In this document: piece after piece, positions 35,201 through 45,739 of the stretch
Position numbering within the stretch: the first letter of the stretch is position 1
Layout of the letters: each line of letters begins with the position of its first letter
Assembly (NCBI GenBank): GCA_010909165.1
Contig: MU008157.1
Location: 620,001 to 684,000, forward strand
Length of the DNA stretch: 64,000 nucleotides
Origin: Anthoceros angustus
Taxonomy: Eukaryota; Streptophyta; Anthocerotopsida; Anthocerotales; Anthocerotaceae
Direction: 5' to 3'
The notes under the pieces: model-generated
Told to the model about the DNA's origin: nothing
What the model saw: only the letters and a program-made list of their open reading frames with translations
The model's database searches: none
Made by a program: the position numbers and the translations under genes

Positions 35201-35365
35201 GACCTCATCATTTCCTAACAGCTCGCACCTCGATGTCAGGCCCGCCGAGCTGCACCTCTCATCCCACCCCTTCGTCGGGTCCAGAAGAGCTCTTGCACAG
35301 AGAGGCCCGGTTCCCCTGTTTGAACGAAATACAACCCGGCAAGCACGCATGAGTAGCATAAACAT
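32297..35365 (-). CDS. PLS-class PPR protein with E/E+ motifs, no DYW (PPR gene 1)
   Basis: A single-exon ORF gives 1,022 residues from the first in-frame ATG; the open frame extends 11 codons further to a TTG. The N-terminus MFMLLMRACRVVFRSN is Arg-rich and amphipathic, suggesting mitochondrial targeting. P, L and S repeats of about 104 residues per triplet follow, with units such as VVTWTALVSGYAQQGMARQA and LVNMYAKCGSLEDAQ. The C-terminus has E motifs (HYTCMVDLLGRAGNLDES, VWHTLLGSCRKWGNVEVG, AWKQPGQSWWTDMDG) and an E+-like segment (HRESEGIYARLKGLLAELKR), then stops. PLS-class proteins bind organellar RNA at one repeat per base and guide C-to-U editing. Without a DYW deaminase this one would need a partner in trans. 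It is a paralogue of the two PPR genes at 55-64 kb. Confidence 0.93.
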   Translation of the reverse strand: MFMLLMRACRVVFRSNRGTGPLCARALLDPTKGWDERCSSAGLTSRCELLGNDEVSTPACPRERECLAGEGGRQELLCQQYPLGHALCLDSSQDTKSSSSPDFRHMEPQEDAHLASVDMRIGGCEPISNCCDRARLKLAECKRRITVHTVSQLCQQGQLAQAVEALGVLVQTDCRVSRSLFYAVLKHCAVQRHLVLGRRVHALTVKGGGESDTFLCNHILRMYASHARLEDAMNVFAVVAEPDVFMWSSIISAHLKQGQAKQAIQLYHQMCSSSVKPDSHVFVAALQACATATDLRAGQQVHVDMLGSGVELGLVVFNSLVDMYAKCGSLEDAQRVFDGLDQKDVVTWTALVSGYAQQGMARQALQLCRAMQEEGAAEPDSVAFVSLLHVCALVGSPALETGKQLHAQIKERGLQAHVAVGGSLVNMYAKCGSLEDAQQVFDGLQQKNAMTWTALITGYAKSGNLNAAQGLFDRLPQKDVVMWNAMIAGYSQQGMGQEALHLFGAMQEEGMSAPDSVTFVCLLQACATVGTLALEKGKQLHAEIRKRELQADVSVASSLVNMYAKCGSLEDARGLFDRLGPNSTKNVVTWNAMMTGYSQQGMAQEALHLYRAMQEDGVIAPNSVTFVCLLQACATLGTTALGEGEQVHAQITDRGLEADTFVASSLINMYAKCGSIQKAQGVFDRLGQKNVVTWTALIDGYSEQGMSQEALRLYSAMCAEGMVAPNSVTFVCLLQACADVAALHLGRQLHAQIKEQRLQADLLVAIGLINMYGKSGSMVDAQQVFEEMPNRMDAAWNSLIAGYTRQGDCEAVFNLFHKMQDAGIQPASITFLSLLTACSHVGLVDKGREYFEAMRRHYDITPTVEHYTCMVDLLGRAGNLDESLALARTMPALPNAAVWHTLLGSCRKWGNVEVGRHAFHEALKLDSKDAIAYVLMSNIYSVAQMWEEAREMQMRRIGIGAWKQPGQSWWTDMDGLVHIFFVGDTKHRESEGIYARLKGLLAELKRNEVLPHLDSSLGGIAV

Positions 35366-36132
35366 CCGATGCACCGATGGAGTGAAGCCCCAACCCAAAA
35401 TCCAGCTCCAAGGGGCACGCTGGGCAAGTTACACGCATCTCTTCCATTCCGACTGGCTAGCTCATCGATCGTTGAGGTTTCTGCTGGCTCCGAGTCCGCA
35501 TACAACTTTGCAAGGTGAGCACCTGGGAGTCTGTCTGACCCTTCCTCTTCAAGTCCATTTTTCTTCTTTGATCACCACATGCACATATCTGGGATGTACA
35601 TTCATATGTATGAACATGTGATGCAGCCATGAAGGTGGTGGAGACATGCGGACCTGAGGAGACGAGAGCAGACGCAGGACTAGAATTTTAACGCCAAATC
35701 AAGTTAGACAAAACTTCTCCAAACATAGCACTAAAGCAATCCTCCATTTGTTGAAGTCTTGCGAATCTGAATGCGAGCCAAGTGGTATGAATCGTGGTTT
35801 CTCCTGATACGGCAGTGCGCTTGGCCACAGGAGCCTGCACCAATTGCATGCTACAACGCCTACTTCCAGAGAAGGGGAAGTTCCGGCACAGACTAAGATA
35901 TGTCTACGGAGTCTGTGTCTGCGAACTTCGCCACTACGACCACAGCCTCCAGAGTTCAGTTGATCTGTATGTCCGATCTCGGACAAGCCTGGAGCCATTG
36001 GGACATACCAATAGACGAAATTGTATTTGTTCATGTCTGCCCTCTGAAAGAATTTCTCGTCCTATTTACAAATATGATCTCGAGGGACAAAGGACAGACA
36101 ACTCGTGAGTAGGTGTGAAGAAGCTCCATGGA
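35366..36132. other. Intergenic, PPR gene 1 5' flank and ACBP 3' flank
   Basis: No supported gene. Short ORFs on both strands lack motifs or neighbour-like codon use. Confidence 0.6.
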
Positions 36133-38280
36133 TCAGGTTTCCTCACCGGCCCCGAACCAGCCCCATACTCCTGCTGACTGCTTTTGTGCTCTTCCTTGCC
36201 CTGCAGCAGCCTCATCAGCAGCCTTTTGGCGTCGTAGCAAATCCAATTCACTATCCAGACTTTCTGATGCCCGCAATGCCTGACTTAAGTCCACCTCAAG
36301 CTTGAAACATCTTGTTTGCTCCGCTGCCAGTTCAGAGCGGACAGAGATGAGCTGCTCCTTGTATTCCGAAGCTTCGGTTAGTGCATCTGCTAGTTCTTTC
36401 TTCAACTTGCTGATCTCTGCTCGTGCTGCCAGAAGCTCTTCCTCCTCCGCCAGCTGCTTTGCTTTGGCCTCGCGCTCTTGCTGTTTAACATTCTCCTTGG
36501 GTGCTGCAGCTGGATCTGTGAAAGTGGGCAACATAGAGTTCAAATTCTTAGCAGCAGAGGCAGCAGAGGCAGCAGCTGCTGCTGCTGATGGAGATTTGAT
36601 TAGCTTGGGTTTCACCCTGGCGGGCTGGATGGTCTTGAGCACATGGACATCGCTGGAGAAGCGGCCATTGTAGCCTCCAAAGGCTACAAGAAACACAGCA
36701 TCCCCCTCAGAGACAGCCACCACACTTAGTCCTTCACTGGCTAGCGTTGACACTGGCTCCACTTTGGATTCCAGAGACCAAACCAGAGTAGCCATGTTCA
36801 GGACCACAGTCTCAGGTATGCCACACTTGTTGTCTCCACCGCCAATAATATACCAGTTTTCACCTACTACAAGACCAGCATGTCCGGCTCGAGCTGTTGG
36901 CACAAACCCTGGAGTTTGAGCCTCTGACCACTCCAGAGTCTGCAAATCCAAGACATGTAAGTCGTTAAAGCATCTGGAGTGAGAACTACCCCCAAACACC
37001 AGAAGATAACGATCTGCCCACAGTGCAGCAGTGTGCCCTGAACGCGGAGACGGAGGGGTTCCCAAGGTGTCCGTCATATCCCATGTCATTGTCTCCAAAT
37101 CCAGGATGCACAGGTCATTCAGCAACCTCCTCTTCGAATCCTCTCCTCCGAACATCACCAGAGTAGAGTCCACTCTGGTGACTGACTGACCGCCTCTGGG
37201 AGCAGGAGCCGATCCATAGGCTCGAAGAAGCGACCACGACTGCGTGAACAGGTCAAAAGAATGCACAAGCACATTTTCTGACGTGCTTTTGGAATGGCCA
37301 GCCACAGAGAGGAGCCTGCCACCGTCTCGCACCAACGAATGGCCAGCGCAAGGTGGCAGCCAGTCCTGCGCATCTGCCAAAGAGGACAGGGAAGCAGTAG
37401 AGCGCTTGTTATCCAGCTTGGTCCATTTCAAATTGTTGAGATCCAGCACCTGCACGTCATTCAGAAACCGACCACTGTGATTGCCACCTACCACAAACAA
37501 CTTGTCATCAACCACTGCTGCCGCATGCTGATACCGTCCCGGCGGCCGGTAACCGCTGACAGGCACGGCGATCCACTCATTCAAAACTGCCAGCGCCTGA
37601 ATGTCGGCCCCTACGCCGCTCTTGTGACGCGATTTTCTTGGACTCCCGGTGAAGAAACCGCTGCCATTAGCCACCGCCTCGGCGTGCAGACCTGAGTCAG
37701 GATCCGCCTGATCCACACCTTGCCCCGCTGTTCTTTCGCCGGACCAGCTCCCCACCAAGACCGGGCCATCGGAGAAGCCATCTGCTTCTTTCTCCAGTCG
37801 ATGCCGCTGCTGCTGCGTGGCGGATGAGGAGAAAGAGTCGGACACCGGCGATCCCGGGAGCTCCAATTGGCGACCGAGATCCAACGGCCCCGGCAGGTGC
37901 TGCTCCGCCTTGAGGTACCAGTCCGCATCCTCCTCCTCCAGCGTGCGCACAAAGAGCCGCATGGCCTCCACGGACGACGTCTCCCTCAGATGCTGCCAGC
38001 TCGTCCACTTAGCCTGCTCCAGCAAGTTCCACACTTTCGGCTTGGGATCCTTGCACGGCCCGAGCGTCGCCTGCTGGTACAGCGAGTAGAGCAGCAGCCT
38101 GGTCTCCTCCTTGAACGCAGGCGAGGAGCGGGTTGTCGGCTGCTGATCTCCCAACCCCGCGTACGCCGCTGCTGCAAAGAAGCGGTCCGGATACGGCAAG
38201 CTCTGCAACTGCGAGCGCGTTCGAGCGAGCGGCGGCGCCGGCTTGCGCGCGATCGGCTCCGCGGCGTCCCCGTCCGCCAT
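36133..38280 (-). CDS. ACBP4: Acyl-CoA-binding protein with Kelch repeats (class IV ACBP), intronless
   Basis: The 715-residue ORF starts at ATG. An acyl-CoA-binding domain spans about 28-125: YPDRFFAAAAYAG, LLLYSLYQQATLGPC (matching the Y-x-Q-A-T-x-G ligand loop) and SSVEAMRLFVRTLEEED. A low-complexity linker leads to at least four Kelch blades at about 245-560 (VDDKLFVVGGNHSGRFLNDV; PRSGHTAALWADRYLLVFGG). After an Ala-rich run comes a coiled coil at about 595-695 (EEELLAARAEISKLKKELAD). Family members are cytosolic acyl-CoA carriers in lipid trafficking; the Kelch propeller mediates protein contacts. As I recall, Arabidopsis ACBP4 and ACBP5 have many introns, yet this copy has none. It is divergently paired with RPN12. 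Confidence 0.93.
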   Translation of the reverse strand: MADGDAAEPIARKPAPPLARTRSQLQSLPYPDRFFAAAAYAGLGDQQPTTRSSPAFKEETRLLLYSLYQQATLGPCKDPKPKVWNLLEQAKWTSWQHLRETSSVEAMRLFVRTLEEEDADWYLKAEQHLPGPLDLGRQLELPGSPVSDSFSSSATQQQRHRLEKEADGFSDGPVLVGSWSGERTAGQGVDQADPDSGLHAEAVANGSGFFTGSPRKSRHKSGVGADIQALAVLNEWIAVPVSGYRPPGRYQHAAAVVDDKLFVVGGNHSGRFLNDVQVLDLNNLKWTKLDNKRSTASLSSLADAQDWLPPCAGHSLVRDGGRLLSVAGHSKSTSENVLVHSFDLFTQSWSLLRAYGSAPAPRGGQSVTRVDSTLVMFGGEDSKRRLLNDLCILDLETMTWDMTDTLGTPPSPRSGHTAALWADRYLLVFGGSSHSRCFNDLHVLDLQTLEWSEAQTPGFVPTARAGHAGLVVGENWYIIGGGDNKCGIPETVVLNMATLVWSLESKVEPVSTLASEGLSVVAVSEGDAVFLVAFGGYNGRFSSDVHVLKTIQPARVKPKLIKSPSAAAAAASAASAAKNLNSMLPTFTDPAAAPKENVKQQEREAKAKQLAEEEELLAARAEISKLKKELADALTEASEYKEQLISVRSELAAEQTRCFKLEVDLSQALRASESLDSELDLLRRQKAADEAAAGQGRAQKQSAGVWGWFGAGEET

Positions 38281-38551
38281 CGCCAGGCCCCCTCGTGCTC
38301 CTCGTTCACCTCCAACTCGGCTCTTCTTTCAGCGTTTGCATCCGGCTCCCACGCAGTTGGTTCGACAGGGAGCTGGGACGGGTATTTCGTTTCCTGCAAG
38401 ACAGCTGCTAATGTATGTACTCATGAGTTCATTCACATACTTAACGAAGCACATGACCTAACTGCAGCTTCATTGACGAGAGCAAGTGAAGCTCCGTGGA
38501 ACCACTAGACTACCTTCTTGAGAGGCCTCCGGTCCGCTCGGCTCCGTCGCG
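38281..38551. promoter_or_regulatory. 271-bp divergent promoter region, ACBP-Kelch / RPN12
   Basis: This is the whole interval between the two divergent start codons, so it must hold both 5' UTRs and core promoters. No clear TATA box is seen. Shared regulation is an inference from the arrangement. Confidence 0.55.
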
Positions 38552-39826
38552 ATGGGGCTCGACGTGCCGATGGAGAGCAAGATCGAGGACACGGCGCGGC
38601 TGTTTGAGAGATTCAAGGCGCTGCTGGCGGCAGGGGATTATGTTCAGGCGGAGTCCGTGCTTCTTCAGCTCAAGGTACAGGCGTGCTGGACGCCTTGCGG
38701 TGTGAGAATTGGCGGGAGGATGGGATTCTGACTGCCGTGCTTGTGTTTCTGCAGGTGAATTTGACGGAATTTCTGGCTCTGCCTCCGCTGTATCACCAGA
38801 CGGCGACGGCAGTAAAGGAGCTAGTTTTAGCAAGTAGGTGTTTGCCGGAACGTTTGTGGCGAGTGCATGTTGAGGCTTGGGATGAGAGTAGGGAGGGATG
38901 GACGGAGGACTTGACTGTGTTTTATGTCTTGGTGGAGACGTGCAGGAGACATTTTTGAGCACGCAGTGGTGTTGAGTGTGAAGACTGAAGATCAAGACAC
39001 TTTTGAGCGTCATTTCCTTCAGCTCAAGTCCTTCTACACGGACTCCAGGTACCTGCTGCTGGCATGAATTTGGTAGGGCTAGGGTTTGTGAGGAGTTGGC
39101 TCTTCAGTTGCAACGCCTGGTCTTGGTGTACAGAGACATCATCCCGCCGTCACCTCAAGAGTACCCTATGCTCGGGCTGAACCTGCTGCGGCTGCTGGTT
39201 CAAAATCGAATCGGTGAATTTCACACGGAGCTCGAGCTACTCTCACCTGAGGCGTATGAAAATCCCTGCATCAAGCATGCCGTGGAGCTGGAGCAGTCCT
39301 TCATGGAAGGGGCCTACTTCAGGGTTTTGAACGCGCGGAAAAGTGTTCCCATCGAGACATACGGCTACTTCATGGACCTTCTTGCCAAGACAGTCAGGTG
39401 ACGCTTCCAGCCTTAGCTCCAACTTACACTCTCTTGTCATATTTATTTACGTCTTGGGTATCGTCCCTCTGGCCATCAGGGATGAAATCGCTGGCTGCAG
39501 TGAGAAAGCCTACGACTTCCTCACACTACAAGATGCCAAGAAGGTTTTGATGTTTTCTGCCGACAAGGACTTGGTGGACTACGTGACTGAGGTGCAGTTC
39601 CCCGTCCAGAACCACCGTTGCTTCTACTCTTCCTTCGTTGCCGGAGTGTACATATATGTATCGTGTTGCGTTTTGCTGCTGGCAGGAGCGTCCGGACTGG
39701 GAGCTGCGAAATGGTGCTGTGTATTTCCAGAAGAGCAAGGAGACCCCGCCCTTCAAAGAAATCCCGTCTTTGCAGCTAATCAATCAGACCCTAGGCTACG
39801 CTCGGGAGCTGGAGCGCATAGTATAA
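38552..39826 (+). CDS. RPN12: 26S proteasome regulatory subunit RPN12 (PSMD8)
   Basis: Six phase-checked exons (38552-38674, 38755-38833, 38946-39048, 39134-39397, 39480-39591, 39686-39826) give 273 residues, near the plant norm of 267. Recognisable blocks are LLQLKVNLTEFLALPPLY, RDIFEHAVVLSVKTED, ERHFLQLKSFYTDSR, QEYPMLGLNLLRLLVQNRI, HAVELEQSFMEGAYFRVLNA, then AYDFLTLQDAKKVLMFSADK and a C-terminal NGAVYFQKSKE. RPN12 is a PCI-domain lid subunit needed for assembly of the 19S regulatory particle. Exon 2 ends within an Arg codon completed by exon 3. All introns are 80-112 bp and GT-AG. No lesion is seen. Confidence 0.96.
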
Positions 39827-40205
39827 GTATAGCGGGCAGACTTTGATGATTCATTTAATGCTATTAGCATTTACTAAACGCTTTCTATTTTGCCAGCGCG
39901 ACGGGAAATAAAGCGTTGCTGCGTGACTAAGTAAGTACCTACCTACGACTGAGCCCAAGGAAGGCGAGACCCTAAACTCGACATATGTGAATTTGTAGGT
40001 GCCCATCCCAGCCCAGGGCAGTGGGCTGAAGGGCGCAGTGGGGAGATATTTTTAGGGCTGGTCAGTCATGCGAGGGGGGAACAGCCGGTTTAATAGTGTC
40101 CAGCCGGCGGGAAACAGGTGGAAGGAGAGGCGGCGAAGGAAGGCGAGGGGCTGGGACCAATCCACCCACATTCAACAGACGCAAGGAGCAAGCAAGCTGG
40201 GAGTG
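39827..40205. promoter_or_regulatory. RPN12 3' flank and UBP23-like 5' flank
   Basis: A 379-bp interval between tandem genes, with no additional coding content. It must contain the RPN12 terminator and the promoter of the deubiquitinase gene. Confidence 0.5.
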
Positions 40206-43200
40206 ATGGCGGCCACGCAGCAGCAGGGCCTGGCCTTGCCCAGCGTGGCCGTGCCCGCGGCGTCCCGGCGAGTTCAATTCCACGCCGCGGGCCAGGGCCA
40301 CATGCACCAGGCCCATGCCAATGGGGGAGGCGATGCCGCCGCCGCCAGCGCCGCCGGCAGCAGCAGCAACGCTTCTCGGGATGCGCACGATTCTGCAGCG
40401 CAGGACGGGGACCAGCCGCCTCTGCCGCTCTCCTGGACCGCGCCCAGCAAAGTGGTAGGTGTGGAGGTCCTGCTCTCCAAGCTGGCCATGGAGGATCTCG
40501 CGTCCCGCACTCGATTCCTGCATCCCATTGGATTCCTGCATCCTGCCTGCCGCCCGCATTTGCACCAGCTCCTGCTCCACCTGCGGGATCCGGGGATGAA
40601 TCTCCTCCTCCGTCATAGTAATTGTTGCTGCCTGCGGGATTCCTCCTCCTGGTCCTGGTCCTGGATTGCGGTGGCATCGGGATGGCGGGGGCGGGAGCAT
40701 CCTGCAATCTGTGTTTGCCGCTGTGGAGCGCAGGGCAGGGCGGGTTTTGTTGGTCCTGTCATCGCTCTAGGTTCTGGTTTTGCTGTGGGGATGCGCGCGC
40801 CTGCCTTGCTTCCCACTACCCCGGCCTCTGATTGTTGCATCGGAAGAGGTGGCGTTCGCTTTTGCTTTCATGCACCGCTTAGGGCTGAGTCCCGGCCAGG
40901 ATTGCCTGCCGGGGAACGTTTGGGAGCATTGTCGGAGCAAATGTTGCGGCCTCATGCCTAGCGTGTGGTGTCGAGTCCTGTCATGTCCTGTCGCGCTGGG
41001 GGAAGCTTCGGCGTATTCCTGGAGGCCGTGTGAAGCGTTGCCTTGTGAGCTTTCCGTCTGTCTGCATCTGATCCCGTCAGTGGCGTGCAGGGAGCAGGGT
41101 TGTCGAATCTGGGAAATACTTGTTTTCTGAATTCCGTCCTCCAGTGCTTAACTTACACTCCTCCCCTTGCTGGTTATCTGCAAAGTGGACACCATAAAGT
41201 CTCCTGTAAGTTGCCTCCAGTGATTATAGCCTGTAATTGGGATGCGAGGCATCTACACTTGATGGCAAGGATTTTAGTCATGCGCTAACAGAAACGTCAC
41301 ATGCAGGCCGTGTTCCAGGATTCTGTGCAATGTGCAGCCTTGAGGAGCATGTGCGCAATGCCCTGGTGAATTCCGGCAAGAGCATTGCGCCTTCGAATCT
41401 CGTGAAGAATCTGCGTTGTATGCTGCTGCTTTTTGCTTGCTTTTGCCGCACTTCTCTAAAATGACCGTCAGTGGAAAACTACCACCTCCTAACAATGCTG
41501 GTTCCTTGACTGCTTCTAGCTATTTCAAGGACTTTCCGCATGTGGCGTCAGGAGGATGCTCATGAGTACATGCGTTGCCTTATAGAAGCGTTGCAGAAAT
41601 GCTCTCTCCCTGCTCACGTCACCAACTCAGCATCTGCGGCTGAGCAGGAGAAAAGTTTTGTCTTCAAGATCTTTGGTGGGCGGCTGAGGAGTCAGGTAAT
41701 TTGGGTTCTGAACTGATGATGAGCTAATGAAGCGTTTCAAAAAGTCATTGTGGGCGGACGTCTCTGATGGAACTGGCTTTCTTGTCTCAGGTGAAGTGTA
41801 CAGTTTGCTTACACTGCTCCAACACGCATGACCCTTTTCTGGACCTAAGTCTCGAGATTGTTCGAGCAGATTCCTTAACCAAGGCTTTATCCCGGTTCAC
41901 AGCGGTGGAGGAGCTAGATGGAGAGAACAAATATCGATGTGGACATTGCAAGAAGAAAGTCAGGGCTCTAAAAAACTTTACGATTGATTCTGCTCCAAAT
42001 GTGCTCACCATACAGTTCAAGCGATTTTCCAGTACACCTGGCAGATTCGGAAAAATTGATAAGAAAGTGGAATTTGGACAAAACCTCGACCTCAAGCCCT
42101 TTATGAGCAGTGGGAAGGTATATGGATGCGCGTTTTCAGTACAGACTGCTCATTCCTTCTCTTATTTTAGTGTTACTCTGTCATCTGCTTGTGCCGATGT
42201 TGACTGTTATGCCTGTAGCAGGAGGGTGATGTTCTGTACTCCTTATACGGTGTGTTGGTCCATTCTGGCGGCTCCACGCACTCGGGCCACTACTACAGTT
42301 TCGTGAAGACGTCAACTGGGATCTGGCATGTTCTCGATGACAGCCGGGTATGCCTCCAACGATGATGGTCATGAGGTGTTGTTCCCTGATAGTGACGGAT
42401 GGTGATGTCCCAGGTCTTGATAATCGTTACTGTCTGGTGGCAGGTGAGACAAGTGAGTGAAAATACAGTTATGGAACAGAAGGCCTACATGTTGTTCTAT
42501 ATCAGAAACGCAAGATCAAATGCATCTACTGTTCCTGGGCTCAGAGGTTTGTCAAAAAGCACAGGACCTGGACAGGTGCAGGGAGTAGGACAGTCAAGCA
42601 AGGGTGTGGAACCGGATGGTAAGTTACATGTGGATAATTATCTTGCTGAAGGCAGCTCAGTATGCCTCACTGTTGATAATGCAAGGGGCCTGGACACATC
42701 CATGCCACCCCCAAAGAATGCAGCCGACACAGAGAAAGCCTCTACTGTGGAAAGCACCCCGTGTCTGGGAGCACTGTCTGCCTCGACAGAGGCGCTTTCC
42801 GCAATGGAGCTGGATGCACTTTCGGTGGACAAGGCTTCTGAGCAGGAAGGATCTGATCGTTTGCCCGCAATTGTCTCTTCTATGTCAGCACCACCTTCAC
42901 TGTCACAGCGGGAAAAACCAAAGTCTCTGCAAGTAGGTGAAAAGGTTAATGAAGATGTTGTGTCAGCACCAGTTCAAAGCAATGGACCAGCAATTGCTAT
43001 TGTGACTCAAAAGGTGTGGTATTACCGCTGTCATTTCTCTTATGTTGAGCCAGTATTTGCCAACCTCTTATCCCATTTGCCTGATTCAGGGACTACTAAG
43101 GGGAGATGAAGCTGGCACCCCCACATTGCCCACCACAGTTTCAGTAGATGTTCGGAGGGAAGACACACCAGGCAACCTAGCAAGCTCAGATCATGTGGAA

Positions 43201-44490
43201 CCTTTGGAGGAATCACACCAAGTAGGCTCAGAAGAATGCAGCACCAGTGGATATGAGGAGGATGAGTATCTGATTGATCATCAGCTGAGGCCTTCTCACA
43301 ATTACCGCCAATTGCTTCTGGTGAACCCATCAACCAGAAGGTTCTACATGGCTAGGAAAATCCCACATCGAGCAAGGAAGAGAACAGTGGATGCTGACTT
43401 CGTTATGGAGGACGTGACTGAAGGTGAGAGGGATGGTGTTCAGGCATCGACAGAAAATGTGATCAGAGACAACACGAGTGGCAGTCCGCCCAGTGCTGGT
43501 GGTGAAGGCAGAGAAGATCTTGAAGACTGCCGAAATCACTCAGTTTCTGAACCAGTTGAAGGTTGTTTTTTGTACTTTGAAACCCTGGGTGAATGTCGGA
43601 GTCTTGGCTGCTCGCATACATGGTTGTCATCCTGTAGCTCTGAGTTGTATGTTACCACTCTTACCAGATATTGGCGTGGACAGTACGCCTGTAATTAGTG
43701 GTGGCCAAAATGGATCTGCATTGGATACTGATTCCAGTAGACTGGATTCTGGTGCATCTTTGGAGCTCAAGAGCAGTTGCATCGAAGTGCGGAAGCTAGT
43801 TTCTGAGCAGGAAGGGGATGCAAATTTGTGTCCCCCGGCTCCGGCAGAAGCCGCTCAAGTGAGGAGACCAAGCTGCTCTTTGGATACGAAGTCTGAGCCA
43901 GTGAAGGAGGGGTCAAGAACAGGGTCTAGCCTCCCATCAGGCCATAAGAACCAGCTTTACGGTTGTGAAGGTAAAAGCAACGACCACGACGGCATCAATG
44001 CATTGCTGTTGCATGCTGGTCTCATGGTGGTGTGTGCCCTGAGTTAGGATACTACTTTCTGCTGGTCAGATAGTTTGACATAGTCACACTAGTTTTGCTT
44101 CTGATGTGAAGATCCCACCATCGCTGACTGTTTGTGATGGATGGGTGTTTAGTACCTCGCTGGAATGAGAGCGACGCAACAGGAATGCACATTGATGCAT
44201 TGCTGTCGTCTCACCACAAGCCTGTGCAGAAAAGATTAGATGAATGGTATGTTTGTTTACCGCAGGTGGCGTGGTTTCTCAAAGCTTTGCTCTTGGTGGA
44301 TTCTCGGAACAGTGTGCTAACCGTGTTCGCGCTTCTCTGTGCTCATGGCTGCAGGGATGAAGAGTATGATCGAGGAAGAGTGAAGAAGATCCGGAAGCGC
44401 GCGGACCGTGCAGAGACAGCTGATGAGCTGCGAGATCGGCCCTCTTCGGCCAGTCCCTTTCAAGAAGCTGCTGCATCTCGACGACACTAA
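40206..44490 (+). CDS. UBP23: Ubiquitin-specific protease, UBP23 type
   Basis: Eleven exons (40206-40454, 41091-41205, 41307-41414, 41520-41695, 41791-42117, 42222-42347, 42444-43013, 43090-43561, 43668-43970, 44153-44246, 44355-44490) join in phase to 891 residues; Arabidopsis UBP23 is about 859. The USP domain lies near the N-terminus: Cys box [20 protein letters not shown] with nucleophile Cys94, QEDAHEYM box, a zinc ribbon (CTVCLHC and CGHCKKK), and His box HSGHYYSF with His348 and Asp364 or Asp365. A long Ser/Glu-rich region follows. The conserved C-terminal [15 protein letters not shown] is assembled across the last splice junction. The enzyme removes ubiquitin from substrates; animal relatives (USP36/USP42) act in nucleoli and chromatin. 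The least certain junction is exon 3 to exon 4 (donor CTGC then GTTGTA). Confidence 0.94.
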
Positions 44491-45305
44491 GAGGGTATTG
44501 AGGTGCTTGTGTGCCGAGTGCGTGTCGGAGGGTCGGCAATAAGCGTAAGAGACACCTTCGGTGCTCTGGGCATTAGGCTGCGAACCGCACCCTGCTTACC
44601 GATGTTTGTCACCTATTTAGGCGTAGGATTCAGACTCCTTTTGGCTTGTGAAAGAGGCCATTAGTAAAGGTTTGTTCCATTTTCTTCCAAGGCAGATGCC
44701 GTTTGCGCCCGAGCCCCGCGTCTATCCCGACTGTACCTAGGTACAGATACGGGATACGAACGATGCGTAGAACTCGCAAAGGATGTATTTTTGTGAGTGA
44801 ACATAGAGAGAGAGAAATATTAGAGAATGCGGACAGAGCCAAGGACAAAAAAGAAGCGGTATTTGAACACGTGACGTGACCACCTAACCGTGCGTAAAGC
44901 TCTACCATCCCAAAAGCTCTTCCCGGCATCTGAGAATGAGGGCATTAAACCTAGATCTCATTTACATCTCTATTTCAGTAAACCTAATGGCATAGAAACA
45001 ATCTTTGTACACGTTTCGTTTCTTTTCAACGACCTGTGCATGATCCTCGCCCCTCATCTACGAATCCTCCAAGCATTTGGAGGTTCTGCTAAGGTGATAG
45101 CGGTGATATGCACAACAGGCACCTTGCAGTCCTCAACTTTTGAAACCGATCTATAGTACCTAACTATTCCCTATGCAGCCTTCCCCAAGGCATGATCAGA
45201 ACTTTTTGTCTGTGAGAATTTCTCAATACACTGGCTTTCGGTTTCCATGGTACAGCACTTCTCTCCGCTAAATCCAGACCAGGGATCGCAGCGGATATCA
45301 CCTGA
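44491..45305. other. Intergenic
   Basis: No supported gene. A 99-codon minus-strand ORF (44630-44929) has no motif and unremarkable composition. Confidence 0.55.
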
Positions 45306-45624
45306 TTATGTCGTTTGATAACTTTTATCTGTCTCTATGAAGTGGAGAGCATCGTTCCTGCCGATGACATCAACACGATTCACCCCATTTTTGTGAGTGA
45401 CTCCACAAATCATGTTACCAACCTTCGCAAGCTCAGGTCGAAATGTTGTGGTGATGAACTGTGTATATGAGGCATCTGCCTGTCGTTTGATCATATTCCC
45501 TACTGTTGTCGGTATTGAGGATCTCATCAAACACGGCAAAAGGAGCAGGGTCACCAGCTGGACCTCTGTCGGTTGACATAAGAGTCTTCAGTTCACCCTT
45601 TCTCGTCTCAGCAACCATTCTCAT
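45306..45624 (-). pseudogene. SMC3 C-terminal fragment
   Basis: On the minus strand one frame reads GDPAPFAVFDEI, the Walker B region of the SMC3 ATPase head. A second frame, offset by a frameshift near 45540, reads VGNMIKRQAD, TQFITTTFRPELAKVGNMI and GVTHKNGVNRVDVIG and ends DALHFIETDKS, then a stop close to the family's natural C-terminus. The segment between Walker B and VGNMI is shortened, and the ABC signature is not recognisable. No upstream SMC3 exons occur within the window. SMC3 is a cohesin subunit; this is a non-functional remnant, either a truncated retrocopy or an exon-sized duplicate. Confidence 0.8.
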
Positions 45625-45701
45625 TGCTCTGATTGTAATCTGATCTTCCTTGAAGCCATGGATTTATCATCGATTCCTGGGTAGTGTCCTGAAATTAATG
45701 T

Positions 45702-45736
45702 CATTCTAGCTCATTTCTCCGAAAAGAGCTAGAATG
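45702..45736. repeat. Perfect 11-bp hairpin, 13-nt loop
   Basis: CATTCTAGCTC at 45702-45712 is the exact reverse complement of GAGCTAGAATG at 45726-45736. It immediately precedes the GCCC-GGGC repeat cluster. Confidence 0.85.
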
Positions 45737-45739
45737 CAG

